Below are positions 8,781 to 20,450 of a stretch of 64,000 nt of DNA, piece after piece. Within the stretch, counting starts at the first letter, position 1. The number at the start of each line of letters is the position of its first letter. Source of the stretch: SZUA-430 sp964483585 (lineage in GTDB: Bacteria > Pseudomonadota > Alphaproteobacteria > Micropepsales > Micropepsaceae); NCBI GenBank assembly GCA_964483585.1, contig CAZABH010000011.1, positions 16,981-80,980 of the forward strand, written 5' to 3'. The notes below the pieces were generated by a model, which was not told where the DNA came from, made no database searches, and saw nothing but the letters and a program-made list of their open reading frames with translations. The translations under genes and the position numbers were made by a program.

Positions 8781-10070
8781 ATGCAGATCGAGGGATATCA
8801 TCAGGATCTGGATGCCGCCTTGGTACACCCGGCCCTGCAGCAAGCCTTCAACGCTCGCCATGCGCGGGCCAGGGCTGCGTTGGGCGCGTGGCTGTCTTCC
8901 CGGGATCCGCGCGTGCTGGCCTTCCGCCACTCGCTCGATCGCCAGGACGACCTCGCTCCGGCACAGGCGATCGTCAGCCATCTGACCAAGGATACATCCG
9001 ACATCGTCATATTGGGGACCGGCGGATCCAGCCTCGGTGCCCAGGCCATTGCGCAGCTCTCGTTCTGGGGGACGCCGGCCGCTGCCGCGTCAAAAGCCTC
9101 ACCTCGGCTTCACTTCATCGACAATCTGGATGGAGCCACGTTCCAGCGCTTCTTGGGCCTGGTCGATCTTCGCTCGACGCGTTTTCACGTTGTGTCCAAG
9201 TCAGGCGGAACGGCAGAGCCGCTGTTGCTGATGCTGGCCGCCATGGACGCCATCGAGCGGGCGGGCGGCGGAAAATACCTCAAGCACCACTTCTCCGGCG
9301 AGGCAGAGCCCGGTCAGAATCCGGTCCGCCACCTGCTCGAGGAGATGCGGGCCCCTGTGCTGGTTCACGATCCGCAATTGGGCGGGCGCTTCACAGCATT
9401 TTCGACGGTCGGGCTGGTACCGGCGATGGTCGCAGGGCTGGATGCAGCAGGATTCAGGTCTGCTGGCCGGCAGGCGCTTGCAGCCGTCGAGGCTGGCTGC
9501 ATGACGCCAGCTGACGGCGCCGCCCTGGCCGTGGCAGCCCGCGACATCGGCCTTGGCCAGCAGGTGATGTGGAACTATTCGGACAGACTCGAGCGATTTT
9601 CAAAATGGTGGCGCCAGCTCTGGGCTGAAAGCTTGGGCAAGGCGGGCAACGGCACCACGCCTGTCGACGCACTCGGCCCCGTAGACCAGCACAGCCAGCT
9701 CCAGCTGTATCTTGACGGTCCGGCCGACAAGTTCTTTACCCTCATAGTGCCCGCGAGAGAGGCAACGCTATCCGCAAGCACTGCATGGGCACAAAAGGCA
9801 GGGCTCGATCTGTTCGCGGGACGTGACCTTGCCGATGTCACGCACGCGCAAGCCAAGGCAACGGCCCAAACTCTGAGTGCCGCTGGCAAGCCCGTCCGCG
9901 TGATGAGTTTACCCGCACCACTCGACGAAAATGTGCTGGCAGCACTGATGGTACACTTCATTCTGGAAACACTGGTTTCAGCCAGTCTTTGGAAAGTGGA
10001 TCCGTTCGGCCAGCCAGCCGTCGAGGCTGGCAAGCAGCTGACGCGGACCTATCTGGAAGCCGGTCAGTGA
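8781..10070 (+). CDS. pgi: Glucose-6-phosphate isomerase
   Basis: Interconverts glucose-6-phosphate and fructose-6-phosphate in the cytoplasm. The protein is 429 aa, close to the ~450 aa Bacillus form and shorter than the ~550 aa E. coli form. Family features visible are the sugar-phosphate binding segment VSKSGGTAE, the catalytic Glu region WAESLGKAGNG, the DQHSQLQLY block with the ring-opening His, and the C-terminal Lys in VEAGKQL. A GAAGG ribosome binding site precedes the ATG. The stop overlaps the mutL start (GTGA), so the two genes are translationally coupled. Confidence 0.93.
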   Translation: MQIEGYHQDLDAALVHPALQQAFNARHARARAALGAWLSSRDPRVLAFRHSLDRQDDLAPAQAIVSHLTKDTSDIVILGTGGSSLGAQAIAQLSFWGTPAAAASKASPRLHFIDNLDGATFQRFLGLVDLRSTRFHVVSKSGGTAEPLLLMLAAMDAIERAGGGKYLKHHFSGEAEPGQNPVRHLLEEMRAPVLVHDPQLGGRFTAFSTVGLVPAMVAGLDAAGFRSAGRQALAAVEAGCMTPADGAALAVAARDIGLGQQVMWNYSDRLERFSKWWRQLWAESLGKAGNGTTPVDALGPVDQHSQLQLYLDGPADKFFTLIVPAREATLSASTAWAQKAGLDLFAGRDLADVTHAQAKATAQTLSAAGKPVRVMSLPAPLDENVLAALMVHFILETLVSASLWKVDPFGQPAVEAGKQLTRTYLEAGQ

Positions 10071-11896
10071 AGATACGCAGACTTTCTGAAGGCACCATCA
10101 ATCGCATCGCAGCCGGCGAAGTGGTCGAGCGCCCGGCCTCTGCCTTGAAGGAGCTGGCGGAAAACGCCATCGACGCCGGTGCCAGGAACATCCACATCCA
10201 TGTGGTCAATGGCGGCTTGTCCTTGATCAGGATTGCCGACGATGGCTGCGGCATGTCTGCAGCCGAGCTTCAGATCGCAATCGAGCGGCACGCGACATCA
10301 AAGCTGCCGGTTGACGAGACAGGCGGCGACGACCTCATGGCCATTGGGACGCTGGGCTTCAGGGGCGAGGCGCTGCCCTCCATCGGTTCCATTGCCCGCC
10401 TGTCGATCGTGTCGAGGGCGCGCGGCACATCTGACGCCAACGGCATCTCGGTGGAAGGTGGGTATGCATCTCCGGTCAGCCCCGAGGCTTTCAGCAGCTT
10501 CGCAGCCCACGGCACGATCATCGAAGTGCGGGACATCTTCTTTGCAACCCCAGCTCGCCTGAAGTTCATGAAGTCCGATCGGTCCGAGCTGAACGCGATT
10601 GTCGAGACGGTGAGGCGCCTTGCGCTGTCTCGCGCTGACATCGGCTTTCGCCTGCATGCAGATGACAGGCTGGTACTTCGCGTTGAGCCGGAGGATGGCG
10701 ACTTTTTCGATGGCCGACTGCGTCGCCTTGCAGCAATACTCGGGAGTGATTTCGCCGACAATGCCATGCGTGTGGATGCCCAGCGTGGAGATGTGCGCGT
10801 CACGGGTTACGCGGGACTGCCGACCTATTCGCGCGGGACATCGGCTCACCAGTTTCTCTTCGTGAACGGTCGCCCGGTTCGAGACAAGCTGATGGTCGGC
10901 GCCGTGCGTGGCGCCTACGCTGACGTACTGGCACGAGACCGTCACCCTGCCGTAGCCTTGTTCCTCGATCTTCCGACAGGTGAAGTCGATGTGAACGTCC
11001 ACCCGGCCAAGACGGAAGTCAGGTTCAGGGATGCAAATCTGGTTCGCGGGCTGATCGTCAGTGCACTGAAGGCCGCCATCCTGCAGGATGGTAGCAGGAC
11101 TGCCACGACAGTGTCGCAGTCCGCAATCGACCAGTTGCGCCTGATGCGCGAGGCGTGGGCGCCCAACCCTGCGCACCAGAGTCAAGTTGCTCTGGCCGAG
11201 CCGGCGCCTTCCTATGTCCCGGAGCCAATGCTTCCCCGCCAACAACAGATCTTCGACGCACCACCAATGGCGCGTCCACTGGGGGCCGCCGCCAGCGCGC
11301 GCGAGGAGCCAGCGCGATTCCCTTTGGGCGCAGCTCGCGGTCAGCTGCACAACACCTACATTGTCTCTCAGACAGCTGACGGCATCGTGATTGTCGACCA
11401 GCACGCGGCGCACGAGCGCCTCGTATTGATGAAGATGCAGCACGCCACGCAGGCGGGCACTGTTGCACGTCAGGGCTTGCTGATTCCCGAGGTCGTAGCG
11501 CTCGACCCGGTGCGCGCCTCCATATTGGCCGGACGCGCAACCGAGTTGCGGGACTTCGGTCTCGTCATCGAGGCATTCGGACCTGATGCTGTTCTCGTGC
11601 GGGAGGTTCCCGCAGCCCTGAAGGGTGGTGACATCAGGCAGCTGGTCCATGATCTCGCCGACGAGCTCGAGGAATTCGGCAGTGCATTGTCGCTCAAGGA
11701 GCGCCTGGACGAGGTGCTGGCGACCATGGCCTGTCACGGTTCGGTGCGGGCCGGGCGCAGCCTGTCTCTGGAGGAAATGAATGCCTTGCTCCGGGAGATG
11801 GAGGCCACGCCTCTGTCAGGTCAGTGCAATCACGGCCGCCCGACTTATGTCGAACTCAGGCTAGCCGACATCGAGAAGCTCTTCGGTCGCCGCTGA
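10067..11896 (+). CDS. mutL: DNA mismatch repair protein MutL
   Basis: MutL couples MutS mismatch recognition to strand incision. The GTG start overlapping pgi by 4 bp gives the canonical N-terminus (IRRLSEGTINRIAAGEVV), so I prefer it to the longer open frame. The 609 aa protein has the GHKL ATPase motifs (ENAIDAGA, DDGCGM, GFRGEALPS), a linker and the C-terminal dimerisation/nuclease domain (GQCNHGRPTY). The endonuclease motif DQHA(x)2E(x)4E reads DQHAAHERLVLM, with Met455 where the last Glu is expected. That may weaken metal binding. No MutH is present in the window. Confidence 0.95.
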   Translation: MKIRRLSEGTINRIAAGEVVERPASALKELAENAIDAGARNIHIHVVNGGLSLIRIADDGCGMSAAELQIAIERHATSKLPVDETGGDDLMAIGTLGFRGEALPSIGSIARLSIVSRARGTSDANGISVEGGYASPVSPEAFSSFAAHGTIIEVRDIFFATPARLKFMKSDRSELNAIVETVRRLALSRADIGFRLHADDRLVLRVEPEDGDFFDGRLRRLAAILGSDFADNAMRVDAQRGDVRVTGYAGLPTYSRGTSAHQFLFVNGRPVRDKLMVGAVRGAYADVLARDRHPAVALFLDLPTGEVDVNVHPAKTEVRFRDANLVRGLIVSALKAAILQDGSRTATTVSQSAIDQLRLMREAWAPNPAHQSQVALAEPAPSYVPEPMLPRQQQIFDAPPMARPLGAAASAREEPARFPLGAARGQLHNTYIVSQTADGIVIVDQHAAHERLVLMKMQHATQAGTVARQGLLIPEVVALDPVRASILAGRATELRDFGLVIEAFGPDAVLVREVPAALKGGDIRQLVHDLADELEEFGSALSLKERLDEVLATMACHGSVRAGRSLSLEEMNALLREMEATPLSGQCNHGRPTYVELRLADIEKLFGRR

Positions 11897-12149
11897 AAAG
11901 ATTCCTTGGCTGGCGGCAACCTTGGCGCGCAAGGCCTCTTCGACCGCACGTCTAGGACTATAGGCCTACTGCCAAGCGTGTGATTGAGGTTACAGCCTGA
12001 CGAAATAGTCCGTGTTCCCACCAGACAATTTTGCCAAACGGCTGTTTATTCCAAAAAAAATCATTAAAAATTTAAAAGGTTAAGGCGGTTAGAGGCAAGC
12101 CTGCCCCCTGCAGGGCGGCCTGTTCTCTCGAAAATCAAGGACTTCACTA
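11897..12149. promoter_or_regulatory. AT-rich upstream region of the multicopper oxidase gene
   Basis: A locally AT-rich stretch (about 12020-12085, with runs of A and TTAAAAATTTAAAAGG) stands out from the GC-rich surroundings. It probably contains the promoter of the downstream gene. A ribosome binding site AAGGA lies about 10 bp before the ATG. No clear operator was recognised. Confidence 0.35.
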
Positions 12150-14410
<2,261 letters not shown>

Positions 14411-14414
<4 letters not shown>

Positions 14415-15016
14415 CCCAAGGGCGTGGATCCGCTGACCGGATCCTCGTGCCCTTGCACCATGAACCGGACGAGTGTGTCGCCATAGGCGCGCTCGTCCGC
14501 AAGTGAAAGCGGTGCAGGCGGAGCCAGTTTCTCATCCGCGGCTGTCTCGACGATGAGAAGGCACTTGGGGCGCAGCCACCGTCCCTGGACGAGGCCTGCA
14601 AGCGCGCGCTCCGCAAGCCCCTGCCGGTAGGGTGGGTCGATAAACACAAGGTCGAATGGCCCGTTTGCATTTGCGGGCATCTCTCCAAGCGCCGCCGCAT
14701 CGCGGCGCCAGATCTTGCTCGCGCCCGTGGCATGGCCTGCCTCTACATTGCGTCGGATCAGTCCACGGCTCTCGAAGTGATCATCGACGAACATGACGAA
14801 GGCGGCACCCCGCGAAAGCGCCTCGAGGCCCAGTGCCCCAGTGCCTGCAAACAGGTCAAGAACGCGCGCATCCTGCAGGCGGAACCCGACGCCGAAATCA
14901 TTATGCGCGAGCACGTTGAACAGGGCCTCGCGCACACGATCGGACGTCGGCCGGATCCGGTCATCCTTTGGCGTCGCAAGCGACAGGCCCCTCAATTTTC
15001 CGGCAATGATGCGCAC
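14411..15016 (-). CDS. rsmD: 16S rRNA (guanine(966)-N(2))-methyltransferase
   Basis: A SAM-dependent Rossmann methyltransferase of about 201 aa acting on 30S rRNA. The N-terminal VRIIAGKLRG, the SAM site LDLFAGTGALGLEALSRGA and the catalytic DPPY (FIDPPYRQG) are diagnostic. I use the GTG at 15016, which gives the family N-terminus and lies 4 bp after the rluB stop. A longer frame from TTG would overlap rluB. The 3' end overlaps the multicopper oxidase gene by 3 bp in convergent orientation. Confidence 0.93.
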
Positions 15017-15020
15017 GGCA

Positions 15021-15779
15021 CTAACCCTTGGGTTCGGTTCCGGACACGCCAAGCTGCTCCTTCAGCGTCTTGAACGGCACTTCATCAACCGCACCCTCCT
15101 TCAGAAGGCCCAGGTGAAACGGTCCGAACGAAACACGGATGAGGCGATTCACCTTGACGCCGATGAACTCCATGAGGCGGCGTACCTCGCGGTTCTTGCC
15201 CTCCTTCAGGGACACGGTGGCCCATGCATTTCCACCCTGTTGCCGATCCAGCGCAGCCTCGACGGGTCCATAGGAAACGCCATCGATCGTCACCCCTTTT
15301 TTGAGCCGGTCAAGGTCTGCCTGCTCGAGCCTTCCGAAGACGCGCACCCGGTAGCGCCGGATCCAGCCATTCGAAGGCAATTCCAGCTTGCGGGCCAGCG
15401 CGCCGTCATTGGTCAGAAGAAGCAGCCCCTCGGAATTGAAGTCCAGCCGCCCAACCGAAATCACCCGTGGCATGCCTGTCGGAAGGTGCTCAAACACCGT
15501 CGGACGGCCTTTCTCATCCTTGTGGCTGGTCACAAGACCGCGCGGCTTGTGGTAACGCCAGAGCCGCGTGCGCTCTGCGCTGCGGACCGGCTTGCCATCG
15601 ACCATGATCCGGTCGGACGCGACCACCTTGACCGCAGGCGTGTCCAGCACCTTGCCATTGACGCTGACGCGCCCCTCCGCGATCAGTCGCTCGGCGTCCC
15701 GACGCGAGCAGATCCCTGCGCGGGCCAGCGCCTTGGCAATCCGTTCACCATCAGTATCGGTCTCGGTCTCGGTGTTCAT
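15021..15779 (-). CDS. rluB: 23S rRNA pseudouridine synthase, RsuA/RluB family
   Basis: Isomerises a uridine in rRNA, most likely U2605 of 23S as in RluB. The 252 aa protein has an N-terminal S4 RNA-binding domain (RIAKALARAGICSRRDAERL), then the catalytic domain with the nucleophilic Asp in VGRLDFNSEGLLLLTNDG. The start ATG at 15779 places a short acidic leader (MNTETETDTDG) before the S4 domain. The upstream in-frame extension overlaps tadA and is not family-like. It is followed after 4 bp by rsmD and is divergent from tadA. Confidence 0.9.
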   Translation of the reverse strand: MNTETETDTDGERIAKALARAGICSRRDAERLIAEGRVSVNGKVLDTPAVKVVASDRIMVDGKPVRSAERTRLWRYHKPRGLVTSHKDEKGRPTVFEHLPTGMPRVISVGRLDFNSEGLLLLTNDGALARKLELPSNGWIRRYRVRVFGRLEQADLDRLKKGVTIDGVSYGPVEAALDRQQGGNAWATVSLKEGKNREVRRLMEFIGVKVNRLIRVSFGPFHLGLLKEGAVDEVPFKTLKEQLGVSGTEPKG

Positions 15780-15819
15780 CTTCGGGGTTGTACCAGACGC
15801 ATGCGCGGGGCATACGGAA

Positions 15820-16284
15820 ATGATGACGCAAGATGACCACTTCATCCAGATGGCGTTAACTGAGGCCCAACGCGCCGCAGAACGCCAGGAGGTACCGGTT
15901 GGCGCAGTTCTCGTGGCCGCCGACGGCGCGACCGTGCTGGCTGTGGACGGCAACCGCATCCTCGAGCGTCACGACCCGACCGCCCATGCCGAGATCGAGG
16001 TCATCCGCCAGTCCGCCGGTCGCCTGGGCAACGAGCGCCTTGTTGGTACCACGCTGTATGTAACCCTTGAGCCCTGCGCCATGTGTGCGGGAGCAATTGC
16101 CATGGCCCGTGTGGGACGCCTTGTCTTCGCTGCCAGTGATCCGAAGGGCGGCGCTGTATTGCACGGGCCCCGCTTTTTCAGCCAGCCCACCTGCCACCAC
16201 AGGCCGGAGATTGTTCAAGGCGAGGCCGCTCATGCCGCAGCTGCCAGCACGCTTCTGCGGGATTTTTTCCGCGCTCGGCGTTGA
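15820..16284 (+). CDS. tadA: tRNA-specific adenosine deaminase
   Basis: Deaminates A34 of tRNA-Arg(ACG) to inosine. The 154 aa protein has the zinc deaminase motifs HAE (His56, Glu58) and PCAMC (Cys86, Cys89). The ATG chosen begins MMTQDDHFIQMAL, which matches the family N-terminus. The open frame extends upstream but would overlap rluB. Divergent from rluB with a short shared promoter region. Confidence 0.93.
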   Translation: MMTQDDHFIQMALTEAQRAAERQEVPVGAVLVAADGATVLAVDGNRILERHDPTAHAEIEVIRQSAGRLGNERLVGTTLYVTLEPCAMCAGAIAMARVGRLVFAASDPKGGAVLHGPRFFSQPTCHHRPEIVQGEAAHAAAASTLLRDFFRARR

Positions 16285-16355
16285 CTTGCGTCCTAGCCGC
16301 GCAGGCCCGACCGGGCTAGTCTGCCCGCATCGCCATTCGATTGAGGAGCAGCATC

Positions 16356-17597
16356 ATGGATTTCGATTACACGCCCCGCATGAAGGAGTGGATCCGCCGG
16401 GTCTCTGACTTCATGGACAAGCACGTCTATCCGGCAGAGGAAGTCTATAACCAGCAGATGGCCGATGCGCGCGCCAAGGGCAACCCTTGGATCGTCGTGC
16501 CCGTGGTCGAAGACCTCAAGGCCAAGGCAAAGGCGCAGGGTCTGTGGAACCTGTTCCTGAACGAGAGCAGCCACGGCGCCGGCCTGACCAACCTCGAATA
16601 CGCCCCTCTCGCCGAGATGATGGGCCGCGTCGGCTTTGCCTCTGAAGTTTTCAACTGTTCGGCTCCCGACACCGGCAACATGGAAGTGCTCGAGCGCTAT
16701 GGCAGCGAGCAGCACAAGGCCAAATGGCTGAAGCCGCTTCTCGCCGGCGAGATCCGCTCGGCCTTCATCATGACCGAGCCCGAGGTTGCATCCTCGGACG
16801 CCACCAACATCCGCACGCGCATCGAGCGCAAGGGCGATCACTATGTCATCAACGGCCGCAAGTGGTGGTCGTCAGGCGTCGGCGATCCGCGCTGCAAGAT
16901 CATGATCGTGATGGGCAAGACCGACCCCGAGGGCGACCGCTATCGCCAGCAGTCCCAGGTTCTGGTTGAAACCAATACACCGGGCGTGATCATCAAGCGC
17001 ATGCTGCCGGTCTTCGGATATGACGACGCCCCGCACGGTCACGCCGAAATTGTCTTCGACAACGTGAAGGTCCCCGTCGAGAACATGATCCTGGGCGAGG
17101 GCAGGGGCTTCGAAATCGCGCAGGGCCGCCTTGGACCGGGCCGCATCCATCACTGCATGCGGTCCATTGGCGCCGCCGAGCGCGCGCTGGAACTCATGTG
17201 CACCCGCCTGATGACGCGCGAGGCCTTTGGCAAGCGCATCTCAGAGCATTCGGTCTGGGAACAACGCGTCGCCGAGGCCCGCATCAGCATCGACATGTGC
17301 CGCCTGCTCACGCTCAAGGCCGCCGACATGATGGACAAGGTGGGCAACAAGGTCGCCCGCACCGAGATCGCCATGATCAAGGTCGCAGGCCCCCGCATGG
17401 CCCTCCAGGTCATCGACGATGCCATCCAGGCCTGGGGTGGTGCCGGCGTGACCACGGACTCAGGGCTCGCCCGTCTCTACGCCAGCCAGCGCACGCTGCG
17501 CCTCGCCGATGGTCCCGACGAAGTGCACAACCGCACGATCGCGCGGCTTGAGTTCGGCAAGTACTCGAACAAGATGCGCTTGGACGCCGCAGAGTAG
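16356..17597 (+). CDS. Acyl-CoA dehydrogenase family protein (ACAD10/11- or LvaC-like candidate)
   Basis: A 413 aa cytoplasmic flavoenzyme. The FAD/substrate segments are recognisable: FIMTEPEVASSDATNIRT, WWSSGVGDPRCKI, GRGFEIAQGRLGPGRIHHC and the C-terminal QAWGGAGVTTD. The ATG follows a GAGGA ribosome binding site by 8 bp. Two APH-fold kinases lie 2-5 kb away. ACAD proteins of the ACAD10/11 and LvaC group work with an APH-type kinase on 4-hydroxyacyl-CoAs, so a similar role is plausible here. Plain beta-oxidation is the alternative. The kinases are on the other strand, so the three genes are not one operon. Confidence 0.87.
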   Translation: MDFDYTPRMKEWIRRVSDFMDKHVYPAEEVYNQQMADARAKGNPWIVVPVVEDLKAKAKAQGLWNLFLNESSHGAGLTNLEYAPLAEMMGRVGFASEVFNCSAPDTGNMEVLERYGSEQHKAKWLKPLLAGEIRSAFIMTEPEVASSDATNIRTRIERKGDHYVINGRKWWSSGVGDPRCKIMIVMGKTDPEGDRYRQQSQVLVETNTPGVIIKRMLPVFGYDDAPHGHAEIVFDNVKVPVENMILGEGRGFEIAQGRLGPGRIHHCMRSIGAAERALELMCTRLMTREAFGKRISEHSVWEQRVAEARISIDMCRLLTLKAADMMDKVGNKVARTEIAMIKVAGPRMALQVIDDAIQAWGGAGVTTDSGLARLYASQRTLRLADGPDEVHNRTIARLEFGKYSNKMRLDAAE

Positions 17598-17623
17598 GGC
17601 CTGCAGCAGGGCGGACTTCGGCT

Positions 17624-19267
17624 CTAGCAGGGACCAGTCGGGCGATCAGCCTGGCTGGTCCCTTTTGCATTGGCCTCAAGAGGCAAGGTTACTGTCACGC
17701 AGGTACCTTCGCCCAACGCGCTGGAAATCGAGAACGTGCCGCCATGCAGGGCCACCAGTGACTTGACAAGCGCAAGGCCCAGGCCCGAGCCACCATGCGA
17801 ACGAGCCATTTCACCCGACGCCTGTTCGAACGGCTGCGCGACACGTGACAGAAACTCCTTCGGAATGCCAATGCCCGTGTCCGATACCCAGAGGCGAACG
17901 TCCTCGTTGTCTTTGGCAGCGCCGATCTCGATCCGTCCATCTGGCATCGTGAACTTGATCGCATTCGAAAGAAGGTTCAGCAGAACCTGCATGAGTACGC
18001 GGCGATCAGCGACGGCATGAAGCCCGACCGGTGGCAGCGCAGTCTCGATGGTCAGGCGTTTCTCGGTCGCCCTGTTCGAGAGCATCTGGACGACCGCGTC
18101 GATCGGTTCGCGCATGTCCAGCCGCTCGACGTTCAGCCTGTACTTGCCCGCCTCTATGCGCGACATGTCCAGCACGTCATTGATCAGGTCCAGCAGAAGT
18201 GCACCGGAATCATTCACGAGACGAACATATTCCGCGTACCGCTCATTTCCGATCGGTCCGAACATCTCACGGACCATGATATCCGAGAAGCCGATGATGG
18301 CATTGAGCGGGGTCCGCAACTCATGGCTCATGTTGGCCAGGAAGCGGGACTTTGTCTGGTTCGCGTGTTCGGCGCGCTCGCGAGCCGCGAGAAGTTCCTG
18401 CTCGAACTCCTTGCGTCTGCCAATCTCTCGGCTGATGGCAATGGCGCCCTCGGGCAGCCCGGTGTCTGCATTGACCAGGAAGCGCACGCGGGATTCAAGC
18501 CACACATAGTGCCCATCCCGGTGACGTCGCCGATGTTCAAACGTCGCCATCGAGCCTGTGAGCTGCGCCTCCTGCGACACCGCAATGATTTCAGAGATGT
18601 CCTCCGGGTGAGCGAAATCGATTGACCGCTGCCCGATGACGTCCTGCGGTTCGTATCCGAGGATCTGCTTCACGGCAGGCGAGACATAGGTTGCCGCACC
18701 CGCACTGTCATGCCGGGTAATCATATCCGTCGCCTCTTCCATGATGAGGCGATAGGTGGCTTCGGACTCCTTCAGTTGTCGCTGGGCCTCGACTTCGCTA
18801 GTCACCTCGCGGATCACCCCTAGAAGGGCAGTGCAGCGACCATCGGGCCCGGTCTCGACCTCGCCATGTGTATCGAAGATGCGCTGCGGTCCGAACTGGA
18901 ACCACGATCGAACACGGAACTGAAAAGGTTGTCCGGTGGCCTCCGCCTCTGCCAGGCAAGTGCGCACGATTTGCCTGTCGTCTGGATGAATGCGCTCCAT
19001 CAGATAGGCAGTGGACGGTGTCGTTGTCGATGGATCAAGACCCATCAGGGCGAAGAAGCCGGGTGACCAGAATGGCGGAAAGGGACCGATCTCTTGCCGC
19101 CAGTAGCCGATATGGGCTGCGCGTTCCGCCAGAGCGAAATGCGCATCGCGGCCGAAGGGCGAAGAGGGCATTGCGCCTCTGGCCTTCGTAAGTCTGCGGC
19201 CGGATGGCGAATGTTTGACGTAAGCCATGAAGATGACTATCGAAAGTGGACTTCCAGACGTCGGCAT
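17624..19267 (-). CDS. Cytosolic PAS sensor histidine kinase (orphan)
   Basis: A 547 aa hybrid-free histidine kinase with no evident membrane helix. Two PAS/PAC sensor modules occupy about residues 45-285 (the second contains GYEPQDVIG). They are followed by a HisKA domain with the phospho-accepting His near residue 314 (SHELRTPLNAIIGFS) and an HATPase domain with N, D (DTGIGIP) and G (GGSGLGLALVKSL) boxes. No response regulator is adjacent. Start choice is uncertain: ATG 19228 would remove 13 residues. It is convergent with the acyl-CoA dehydrogenase gene and lies 139 bp downstream of the APH/amidohydrolase operon on the same strand. Confidence 0.9.
   Translation of the reverse strand: MPTSGSPLSIVIFMAYVKHSPSGRRLTKARGAMPSSPFGRDAHFALAERAAHIGYWRQEIGPFPPFWSPGFFALMGLDPSTTTPSTAYLMERIHPDDRQIVRTCLAEAEATGQPFQFRVRSWFQFGPQRIFDTHGEVETGPDGRCTALLGVIREVTSEVEAQRQLKESEATYRLIMEEATDMITRHDSAGAATYVSPAVKQILGYEPQDVIGQRSIDFAHPEDISEIIAVSQEAQLTGSMATFEHRRRHRDGHYVWLESRVRFLVNADTGLPEGAIAISREIGRRKEFEQELLAARERAEHANQTKSRFLANMSHELRTPLNAIIGFSDIMVREMFGPIGNERYAEYVRLVNDSGALLLDLINDVLDMSRIEAGKYRLNVERLDMREPIDAVVQMLSNRATEKRLTIETALPPVGLHAVADRRVLMQVLLNLLSNAIKFTMPDGRIEIGAAKDNEDVRLWVSDTGIGIPKEFLSRVAQPFEQASGEMARSHGGSGLGLALVKSLVALHGGTFSISSALGEGTCVTVTLPLEANAKGTSQADRPTGPC
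17630..17666 (+). terminator. Rho-independent terminator after the acyl-CoA dehydrogenase gene
   Basis: GGGACCAG (17630-17637) pairs with CTGGTCCC (17655-17662) and is followed by TTTT. The hairpin overlaps the last codons of the convergent sensor kinase gene. Confidence 0.6.
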
Positions 19268-19406
19268 CGTACGAGCCGATCACGTAAGAACGGGTTGACA
19301 CAATTGACCCGTCGCTGTGTTACACGAGCGGAAATTCGAGGAAAAAGCGCAGCCGATCCTGCACGGGATCCCGCGCGTTTACCCGGCGTTAGGCAGGGGA
19401 GGAAAA

Positions 19407-20450
19407 TCAGCGGACCTGTTGCGCCAGCCGCCAGGCATTCTGCGCCAACAGCTGGCAGGTATTCCCGAACTGCACGGCAGTCTCAGAACTGGCGTTTCCA
19501 TCAAGCCCGCGCTTGTAAACACCCTGCGAGATCGACGCCAACCGGAACAGTGAGAAGCTGACATAGAACGGCCAGCGCTCGATGGGGCCACGACCCGTTC
19601 GCGCGCAATAACGAGCGATATAGTCATCCTCTCGCGGGATGCCAGTTGCCTCGTGGTCAATGCCCACAAGTCCTCCCTGACGCGGGTTGATATAGTGATA
19701 GCCTAGGCAATTATAGGCAAGGTCGGCCAGCGGGTGCCCGATCGTTGAAAGCTCCCAGTCGAGGACGGCAATCATGCGAGGCTCTGCCGGATGGAAGATC
19801 GTGTTCTCCAGCCGATAGTCGCCATGCGCAATCGAGACGCTGTCCTCGACAGGAATATTCTGTGGCAGCCACGCGATCAGGTCTTCCATTTCCTGAATCT
19901 GGTCCGTCTGCGCAGCGCGATATTGGTCGGTGAAGCGAAGGATCTGTCGCTCGAAATAGTTTCCAGGCCTCCCGAAATCACCAAGGCCGATGGCAGCAAA
20001 ATCGACCTTGTGCAGACGAGCCAGCACACCGTTCATGCTGTCATAGACCGCAGCCCGTTCCGCCGGCGTTGATGCGGGCATCTGCGGATCCCGAAAGATG
20101 CGACCCTCGAGATACTCCATCACGTAGAACGCGGTGCCGATCACAGTATCGTCCTGGCACAGGGCGATCATGCGCGGCACCGGCACGTCGCTCTGCGCCA
20201 GGGCACGCATGACACGATACTCACGGTCCACCTGATGCGCGCTCTTTAGCAGTTTGCCGGGTGGCTTCTTACGCAGGACAAAACGATTGTCTCCCGATCT
20301 GAGCAGAAATGTGGGGTTCGACTGGCCTCCGCCAAACTGTTCCACCACAAGGCCTCTTTCGGGAAGTCCGGCCTCGCGGTGCAGGTAGGCTGCAAGCGCT
20401 TCCTGGTCAAACCTGTGGGCGGCGCGAACAGGACCGGGTTCGAAGCTCAT
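19407..20450 (-). CDS. APH-fold phosphotransferase family protein 1
   Basis: A 347 aa kinase-like protein of the aminoglycoside phosphotransferase superfamily, subgroup found in ACAD10/11 N-termini and LvaA. It has GGGQSNPTFLL at the nucleotide loop, VLRKKPPGKLL with the probable ATP-binding Lys, the Brenner motif HGDYRLEN, and LDWELSTIGHP at the metal site. It is the last gene of a three-gene leftward operon and overlaps the amidohydrolase stop by 4 bp (ATGA). A paralogue is the first gene of the same operon. The likely substrate is an acyl-CoA hydroxyl group rather than an antibiotic. Confidence 0.85.
   Translation of the reverse strand: MSFEPGPVRAAHRFDQEALAAYLHREAGLPERGLVVEQFGGGQSNPTFLLRSGDNRFVLRKKPPGKLLKSAHQVDREYRVMRALAQSDVPVPRMIALCQDDTVIGTAFYVMEYLEGRIFRDPQMPASTPAERAAVYDSMNGVLARLHKVDFAAIGLGDFGRPGNYFERQILRFTDQYRAAQTDQIQEMEDLIAWLPQNIPVEDSVSIAHGDYRLENTIFHPAEPRMIAVLDWELSTIGHPLADLAYNCLGYHYINPRQGGLVGIDHEATGIPREDDYIARYCARTGRGPIERWPFYVSFSLFRLASISQGVYKRGLDGNASSETAVQFGNTCQLLAQNAWRLAQQVR

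Noticed and set aside
11057..11068. CAGTGCACTG inside mutL, similar to the hairpin arm core
   Set aside because: Only about ten bases match, there is no paired arm, and the bases are ordinary mutL codons.
10298..11737. A 479-codon open frame antisense to mutL
   Set aside because: Shadow of the mutL codon pattern, with no ribosome binding site or recognisable domain.
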